From Halieaceae bacterium UBA4452 (lineage in GTDB: Bacteria; Pseudomonadota; Gammaproteobacteria; Pseudomonadales; Halieaceae): a stretch of 56,455 nucleotides of DNA. Positions within the stretch are counted from its first letter, which is position 1; each line of letters begins with the position of its first letter. The DNA lies in contig DGPA01000005.1 in the NCBI GenBank assembly GCA_002389505.1, positions 40,620 to 97,074 of the forward strand, given 5' to 3'. Made by a program: the position numbers and the translations under genes. Below the pieces are notes generated by a model. It searched no databases. It was not told the DNA's origin and saw nothing but the letters and a program-made list of their open reading frames with translations. Below are positions 51,838 to 56,455 of this stretch, piece by piece.

Positions 51838-52573
51838 GCACTGATTGAAACAGCGGATCGAGCCATCGGTACAGGCGACCCGAGATCACCACCGGCTTAC
51901 CAGCCTCAACCCCTTTAATGGCATCACGGACGACCACGTCAGCGCCATACCATAGCCACTTCGGCATGCCCGCCTTCATCGCTTGCAAGCCCGCGGTTTC
52001 GTGAAAGTCGGTATGGGTAAAACCCGGGCACAGCGCTGTAACGTGCACACCGTCCATAGCCACGGTAACGTTGAGCTCCTCGGAGAGTGCCACTAGGTAG
52101 GCTTTGGAAGGTCCATAATTACAGCCCCCCGAACGAGGAATTCGGGCAGCCACCGATGCCACGTTGATGACACGACCGTAACCCCGCTCTGCCATGGCAG
52201 GGATAAATCGATGGCACAACTCCGCCACTGAAGTCATCATCAGCTGATAAAAGTCACGCTGCTCGGACCAATCTCTGTCAATGAGCAAGTCCGGACCGGC
52301 AATACCTGCATTATTAATCAGCCCGTCAATCTGCAGCGCCTTCTCCTGACACAGAGTCTGCACCATGGCGGGGGCGTCTGGGGACATGAGATCGGCGTCG
52401 AACACTACCACATCAATACCATGCTGATTCATCAGTTGGTCGGCAAGCTGCGCTAACTTATCCCTACGTCGAGCAACAAGCACGAGAGAGTGTCCTCTGG
52501 CCGCTAGTTGACGGGCAAATTCTGCCCCGAGTCCTGACGAGGCGCCGGTGATTAGCGTATAGCCCGCCGTCAT
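51791..52573 (-). CDS. Short-chain dehydrogenase/reductase
   Basis: 260 residues. Cofactor motif TGASSGLGAEFA is near residues 9-20, VDGLINNAG is near 85, the Ser is in VINVASVAARI, and Tyr/Lys are in YGPSKAYLVAL near 150. The classical SDR tetrad is complete. The Arg-rich loop after strand 2 (VARRRDKL) suggests NADPH. The start overlaps the GST-type gene as ATGA, so they belong to one transcription unit. The substrate is unknown; acyl or retinoid-like aldehydes are typical. Confidence 0.92.
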   Translation of the reverse strand: MTAGYTLITGASSGLGAEFARQLAARGHSLVLVARRRDKLAQLADQLMNQHGIDVVVFDADLMSPDAPAMVQTLCQEKALQIDGLINNAGIAGPDLLIDRDWSEQRDFYQLMMTSVAELCHRFIPAMAERGYGRVINVASVAARIPRSGGCNYGPSKAYLVALSEELNVTVAMDGVHVTALCPGFTHTDFHETAGLQAMKAGMPKWLWYGADVVVRDAIKGVEAGKPVVISGRLYRWLDPLFQSVLTRRLFRMKARPTVD

Positions 52574-53496
52574 TTGGGTGTTACCGCGTAGTCGTGACGG
52601 GGAAAATGCACGTGCACGGTACCAAACTCGTCCGTGTCCCTAGCCACTATCCATCGGTCGGGGGTTTGCGCTACCAACACCCCCTCCACGGCCTCACAGC
52701 CGTAATCAGTAGGTGCCACCATGACCTGAGTGTGCAGATAATCAACATGAGATTCTGACTCAGGTACCGGACGGGGCTCATTATCCTTGGCCTCGCTAAA
52801 TGCAGTCGCTGCATCTAACTCCTCTCTTGAGCCATGGCCGACGCCAGCGACCTGTTGATACCACCGGGACACCTGCGCATAGTTCGCGTCGATACCGTTA
52901 CCAGTCACCAGCGCATTGAGCCAAATAGGATGATAGACGGTAAAGTCAGCATAGCCCGGTTCGTCACCTGACAAACAGCGTTTACTCGCCAGCATCGCAT
53001 CGAGATCCGCTAAAAAACGGTCAAAAATAGCCGTCGCTTTATCACCCTGGGCCGGTCGGACGGTGCCACTTTTCATCATCCGGCCACGATCTTTAACGAA
53101 CCGTATCATCCCGAACGGACCGAATAGCCTTAACAAGGTAGCGATCAATTTAAGCGGCTTGACCCCAGCAATAGCAGAGAAAAACACCTCGCTCTCTGCG
53201 CGCTCGACAAGCGCCGACATATCGTCGGTCACGCTGGCGGCGGTCATCGCCGACTGACTCGAGCGGCCCGCTATTTCAAGAGAGATGATGGCGGTATCGC
53301 AAAAAATATCGGCGCCAACTTGGGCGATGGGAATGCGCCGATAGCCACCACTCAGCGGGTCAATATTGGGTCGTGGGGGCATCGCAGGAGACAGCACTGA
53401 CCCCCACGTTTGCTGGCCCCGACCCAGCAGCAGCCGAATTTTTTCAGCGTAGGGTGATGATTCATAATGATGCAAAATAAAGCGCGGATCAGCCAT
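52570..53496 (-). CDS. Glutathione S-transferase-like protein with C-terminal extension
   Basis: 308 residues from the ATG at 53496, with AGGAC seven bases upstream; a longer reading to 53580 is rejected. Residues 1-75 form a thioredoxin-like N-terminal GST domain (HHYESSPYAEKIRLLLG), and the helical GST C-terminal domain follows up to about 215. A further 75 residues then form a beta-like tail (VMVAPTDYGCEAVEGVLV and RDTDEFGTVHVHF) not usual in GSTs. The N-terminal SSPYAEK loop has Ser residues in the catalytic region. The role of the tail is unknown. Confidence 0.82.
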   Translation of the reverse strand: MADPRFILHHYESSPYAEKIRLLLGRGQQTWGSVLSPAMPPRPNIDPLSGGYRRIPIAQVGADIFCDTAIISLEIAGRSSQSAMTAASVTDDMSALVERAESEVFFSAIAGVKPLKLIATLLRLFGPFGMIRFVKDRGRMMKSGTVRPAQGDKATAIFDRFLADLDAMLASKRCLSGDEPGYADFTVYHPIWLNALVTGNGIDANYAQVSRWYQQVAGVGHGSREELDAATAFSEAKDNEPRPVPESESHVDYLHTQVMVAPTDYGCEAVEGVLVAQTPDRWIVARDTDEFGTVHVHFPRHDYAVTPK

Positions 53497-53586
53497 ACCC
53501 AAGCGTCCTGTTGTGATGAGATATTGGCGTACAGTACGGCGGATTGATCCTGTTTGCCAGCCCCGCCGACTGCCTGTCAAACTGGT

Positions 53587-54024
53587 TTATTGAGCATCCG
53601 TAAACTGCAGGGTTGCGTAACCTACATGCGCAATGACGACGCCAATGGTTAGCCGCATCCGTAACTGCGAATACCATCCCGCATGGCCGTCGATCCGCCG
53701 TTCATACCACACCAGAGCCAGATAGCCGAGCATAAGAGCGGTAGCGGCGATCGTCGTCTGCGCCGTCAACAGACAACACACCGCAAATAGTACAACGCCA
53801 TTACTCACGACCAGCCGTGCTACCTGTTCTCCGTCCGGCAGCGTTCTAGCAAAACCCCATAACGTTCCGCCTAAAAAGCTAAGAATCGCCAAGGAGTAAA
53901 TAAGAAACCCTTGAACCGACAAAGCGCGCGGATAATCGTCCAGTAGGGCGAACCCCGCCAAAAAACCATAAAACGGCAAAAGCCCTGCATAGCCCAGTGT
54001 TTGGATAGTCAGCTTTGCGTGCAC
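53587..54024 (-). CDS. DUF3429 membrane protein
   Basis: 145 residues from a GTG at 54024, which follows GGGCC; the open frame runs on to 54087, inside the lipoprotein gene. Four to five membrane segments are predicted, with LGYAGLLPFYGFLAG near 8-22 and FLIYSLAILSFLGGTLWGFA near 40-60, matching the DUF3429 family. Its function is unknown. The N terminus overlaps the end of the lipoprotein gene, so they are coupled. Similar genes occur in photo-oxidative or lipid-modification gene groups. Confidence 0.78.
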   Translation of the reverse strand: MHAKLTIQTLGYAGLLPFYGFLAGFALLDDYPRALSVQGFLIYSLAILSFLGGTLWGFARTLPDGEQVARLVVSNGVVLFAVCCLLTAQTTIAATALMLGYLALVWYERRIDGHAGWYSQLRMRLTIGVVIAHVGYATLQFTDAQ

Positions 54025-54560
54025 GTCACGGCCCGTTCCGGATGACGGATAATCGTCAATACAATAGCGCCCACCCCAACACCCCACTTAGACATGGCTG
54101 ATTCGTTAAGCACCACATTGTCGCTAACGCGATACATGCGATCATCAATGTGCAGATCAATGGTGCTGTCGTCGAGGGACACGCGTAGCGTGTAGTCGAG
54201 GAAAAAGGCATTGCCAGACCACTGGGCCGAGCCTTCTCCCACGACGTCGCCTGCGGTAGCGGCATAGCGCTTGTCTCCCCTTGGCGTCAATGTCCAAACC
54301 CGCGTCTGGCGTTCGCCATCAGCAAATAAAAATTGCTCATCTAGCGTACCAATACCGTTTCGCCAGCACGCGCTAATATCGGCATTAAAGCGTCTAATCA
54401 CTAGGCCTTTGAAGTCTTTCACAACCCCATGGGCGGTAAGGTAACCAGCGAAAAATTCTTCAGGGACAAACTCGGGGGTCTGGCGGCTATACTCGCTGAC
54501 ATCGACACCACTGCACGCCGTAAGCGATGCCAAGCCAATGGCTACAAGCGAGGCTTTCAT
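54009..54560 (-). CDS. DUF3833-like lipoprotein
   Basis: 183 residues from the ATG at 54560. The lipobox LTAC puts the lipidated Cys at residue 16. The body follows the DUF3833 pattern: FFAGYLTAHGVVKDFKGLVIRRF, then DRMYRVSDNVVLNESAMSKWGV, predicted as a lipocalin-like beta barrel. A longer frame up to 54752 lacks a signal and is rejected. DUF3833 proteins are often encoded beside cyclopropane fatty-acid synthase, SDR and photolyase genes. Here only the SDR and DUF3429 neighbours are seen. Confidence 0.8.
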   Translation of the reverse strand: MKASLVAIGLASLTACSGVDVSEYSRQTPEFVPEEFFAGYLTAHGVVKDFKGLVIRRFNADISACWRNGIGTLDEQFLFADGERQTRVWTLTPRGDKRYAATAGDVVGEGSAQWSGNAFFLDYTLRVSLDDSTIDLHIDDRMYRVSDNVVLNESAMSKWGVGVGAIVLTIIRHPERAVTCTQS

Positions 54561-54589
54561 CGAAGAAACGATCGTACCGCCCGCTGGGT

Positions 54590-55852
54590 CTACCACCCGG
54601 GTGTAGTCGTTGGAATCGACCCTCTCAATCCGTACCACACAATGTAGACGTAGCAAACGATAGGCACGATAAAGGCTATGCGCAGGCCAGCCATATCGGC
54701 AACGACACCCTGTAACAGTGGCACTAGTGCCCCGCCCACAATCGCGAGACACAGCGCAGCGGAACCCGCGCTAGTCAAGCGTCCTAAACTCTCAAGAGCC
54801 AGAGAAAATATAGTCGGGAACATAATGGAATTACACAGGCCGACCGCCAAAATAGTATAAAGCGCTAAGGTCCCGCTCGATGATGCGGCCGTGGCCACGA
54901 GCAGCACAGCCAGCACACCATGAACGCCGAGCAACAGCCCCGGCTTGACCCTCGTCATTAGCGCCGAACCAATAAATCGACCGACCATAGCGCCACCCCA
55001 GTAGATAGCCACGTAGTTGGCCGCGCTAGCCTCGGAAAGCCCGGCAACGTCTTCCTGACCGAGGAAATTGACCAAGAAGCTACCAATAGCCACCTCGCCA
55101 CCAACGTAAAGAAAAATAGCGATAACACCGAATAACAGGTGGCGATGGGACAATGCCTCCGCAAGCTTTGCGGGCTCTGCTGTTTGCTCTTCCTCATCGC
55201 GCAGCGTGGGCATTTTGATGAAGCCCAACACAACGGCAATGGCAAATAACGCCAACGCCAAACCCACATAAGGGAGCTGCACCGAAGCGGCATCTTCAGC
55301 AGCGGTGGCCGCTTCAATCCCGGTAAAAATAAGGGCACCACCAATAATTGGCGCCACCGTCGTACCTAAAGAATTAAATGCTTGCGCTAGGTTCAACCGA
55401 CTCGCGGACGTCGCCGAGGGGCCTAAGGCGACCACATACGGATTAGCCGCCACTTGTAACAGCGTAATTCCCGAGGCTAGTACAAATAACGCCGCGAGAA
55501 ACAGCCAATACTGCGCCAACTCAGCAGCGGGATAAAACAACAATGCACCCACCCCAGCAATGGCTAAACCAAGCATGACGCCCCGCTTGTAGCCTACTCG
55601 GTGCAAAATCTTGCCCGCTGGAACGGAGCAGATGAAATACGCCCCAAAGAAACAGAACTGCACCAGCATCGCTTGCGTGTAGTTAAGGTTAAATGATCCT
55701 TTGAGGTGAGGAATGAGTATGTCGTTCAAACACGTGATAAATCCCCACATGAAGAAGACCGTGGTCATTACGCTGAACGCTACAGGGTGGCGCCCTGGTT
55801 GGGCGCTAGAAGCCGCTGATGCAGTGGTGGTAGATGGTTGAACACTCGCCAT
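54590..55852 (-). CDS. FucP-type sugar:proton MFS permease
   Basis: 420 residues with twelve predicted membrane segments. FFMWGFITCLNDILIPHLKG near the start, with the conserved Asn-Asp in the first helix, and LQVAANPYVVALG in helix 5 place it in the fucose/glucose-galactose permease group. GAGAGGA five bases upstream supports the ATG at 55852. It transports a hexose with a proton, and the exact sugar is not evident. Two palindromes lie upstream at 55941-55966 and 55972-55985, so it is probably repressed in the absence of sugar. The DUF3833 gene starts 30 bases downstream. Confidence 0.92.
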   Translation of the reverse strand: MASVQPSTTTASAASSAQPGRHPVAFSVMTTVFFMWGFITCLNDILIPHLKGSFNLNYTQAMLVQFCFFGAYFICSVPAGKILHRVGYKRGVMLGLAIAGVGALLFYPAAELAQYWLFLAALFVLASGITLLQVAANPYVVALGPSATSASRLNLAQAFNSLGTTVAPIIGGALIFTGIEAATAAEDAASVQLPYVGLALALFAIAVVLGFIKMPTLRDEEEQTAEPAKLAEALSHRHLLFGVIAIFLYVGGEVAIGSFLVNFLGQEDVAGLSEASAANYVAIYWGGAMVGRFIGSALMTRVKPGLLLGVHGVLAVLLVATAASSSGTLALYTILAVGLCNSIMFPTIFSLALESLGRLTSAGSAALCLAIVGGALVPLLQGVVADMAGLRIAFIVPIVCYVYIVWYGLRGSIPTTTPGW

Positions 55853-55940
55853 GATTGATTCCTCTCAACTGAGTCTACTGTAAGACTAACGGCGTTTATC
55901 GGGCGTTTCCTTAAAACGATGGTGTGACCCTATGTGCAAG

Positions 55941-55966
55941 CATGGGTGTTCTTTCACCCACCCATG
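55941..55966. repeat. Eight-base inverted repeat upstream of the permease
   Basis: CATGGGTG at 55941-55948 and CACCCATG at 55959-55966 match perfectly around a 10-base spacer. An alternative hairpin, GGGTG 55944-55948 with CACCC 55955-55959, is also possible. It lies about 90 bases upstream of the permease start and six bases from the LacI-like palindrome. It may be a second operator. Confidence 0.4.
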
Positions 55967-55971
55967 GCGCG

Positions 55972-55985
55972 TGGTGGCGCTACCA
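55972..55985. promoter_or_regulatory. Candidate LacI-family operator
   Basis: TGGTGGCGCTACCA is a 14-base palindrome around a central CG-type core (GCGC) with one mismatched pair. Even palindromes of the TGGTAGCGCTACCA kind are typical of LacI-family regulators of sugar genes. It lies about 120 bases upstream of the FucP-type permease start. No LacI-type regulator is encoded in the window, so it would be elsewhere. Confidence 0.45.
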
Positions 55986-56455
55986 ACCTTAACCGATGGG
56001 CAGTCCACCTGTCTCGGCTTCCGCAGTCCGCTTCGACGCATTTATACGCATTCGTCGCAAGATAGGCAGGAAAAAGCCCTCTAAATATTAGCGGTAAAAT
56101 GAGCATAAAATCCCAAAATTTCGCGAATTATGACGTCTTTCGTCTATTTTTAAGATTTTTTATAGCATTACTAACCGCTGACTTTTTTTCATCTTAGTGG
56201 CCAATATTCAGATAACCTCTACGCTCATATTATGTTAGCTGCCAGAAATCTGCTGTCCTTAGAACAAAAAAGTTTTCGACTTTTATGCCCGCGCTCACTA
56301 AGGTGAAGGGTATGCAGGCTACTCGTCTCCTTGCGGGTGCACGGCGATGGTTTAGATCGCAATACCTGCTGAGCCAGTCTCGTGCGCCTCGCCCGTTTCC
56401 CACGCTGAGCGTCTTCTCAGCCAACTCCACACAAGCTCAAAAACCCTCCCGACAC

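Larger units (their letters stand above)
55853..56455. other. Intergenic region at window end
   Basis: No convincing gene. It holds two palindromic sites near the permease and, from 56085 to 56230, an A/T-rich tract with repeated AAAAT runs (56096-56100, 56107-56111, 56115-56119) and T tracts, which may bend DNA. A minus-strand frame at 56230-56430 is Arg-rich and has no recognisable features. A gene to the right, outside the window, may use this region. Confidence 0.6.

Noticed and set aside
56230..56430. Arg-rich minus-strand frame at the end
   Set aside because: No start context, no motif, composition unlike neighbours.
1..56455. CRISPR arrays, prophage, transposons, restriction systems
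   Set aside because: No regular spaced repeats, no transposase, integrase, capsid or nuclease genes were found on reading.

Overview
The window reads as chromosomal DNA of a marine, aerobic gammaproteobacterium. The long minus-strand run leuC-leuD-leuB-asd-fimV-truA-trpF-trpB-trpA-accD-folC-SPOR protein-cvpA-purF-metZ has the gene order known from Pseudomonas and its relatives. The accessory content (TonB receptor with a GMC oxidoreductase, glutaryl-CoA dehydrogenase, many acyl-CoA and hydrolase genes, a CYP153-type P450) resembles Cellvibrionales-type bacteria such as Halieaceae or Spongiibacteraceae. The placement is inferred from gene content and order, not from a marker phylogeny. No phage, insertion sequence, integron or CRISPR array was seen.

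Layout. 1-2947 (+): the end of a TonB-dependent receptor, overlapping a Tat-exported small subunit and a GMC oxidoreductase. 3196-4380 (+): glutaryl-CoA dehydrogenase gcdH, then a doubtful small membrane ORF. 4596-8439 (-): MoxR ATPase, DUF58 protein and TgpA-like transglutaminase. 8473-24863 (-): the housekeeping block, covering leucine and tryptophan synthesis, aspartate semialdehyde, folate, malonyl-CoA, purine and methionine steps, with tRNA pseudouridylation and the FimV polar protein. 24864-25445: intergenic region with a possible leu promoter and a striking set of nested inverted repeats behind a sigma70-like promoter, a candidate structured RNA. 25446-29444 (-): rlmL behind two uncharacterised envelope proteins.

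29516-34359 (-): a lipid and ester set (acyl-CoA ligase, methyltransferase, dienelactone hydrolase, PlsC-type acyltransferase, HSL-type esterase). 34473-38264 (+): a small basic protein, an SRPBCC-SDR fusion, an epoxide hydrolase and a hotdog thioesterase. 38276-41810: amidohydrolase, slyX, a divergent yciH, and a medium-chain dehydrogenase. 41777-47210: lytic transglycosylase slt, then the divergent selD-selU pair for 2-selenouridine in tRNA, meeting an RNA m5U methyltransferase end to end. tRNA-Arg(CCU) lies at 47353-47428, and a 35-codon membrane ORF follows on the other strand.

47700-55852: a cupin; a CYP153-ferredoxin-desaturase operon facing an AraC-type regulator across a region with two direct repeats 21 bp apart; and an SDR, GST-like protein, DUF3429 protein, DUF3833 lipoprotein and FucP-type sugar permease. 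The permease has a LacI-type palindrome upstream. The last 600 bases show no gene.

The genes fit a heterotroph living on alkanes, fatty acids, esters and sugars. The strongest leads are the structured element at 25247-25381, the AraC-type repeats at 50752-50783, the SRPBCC-SDR fusion, and the P450 operon without its reductase.
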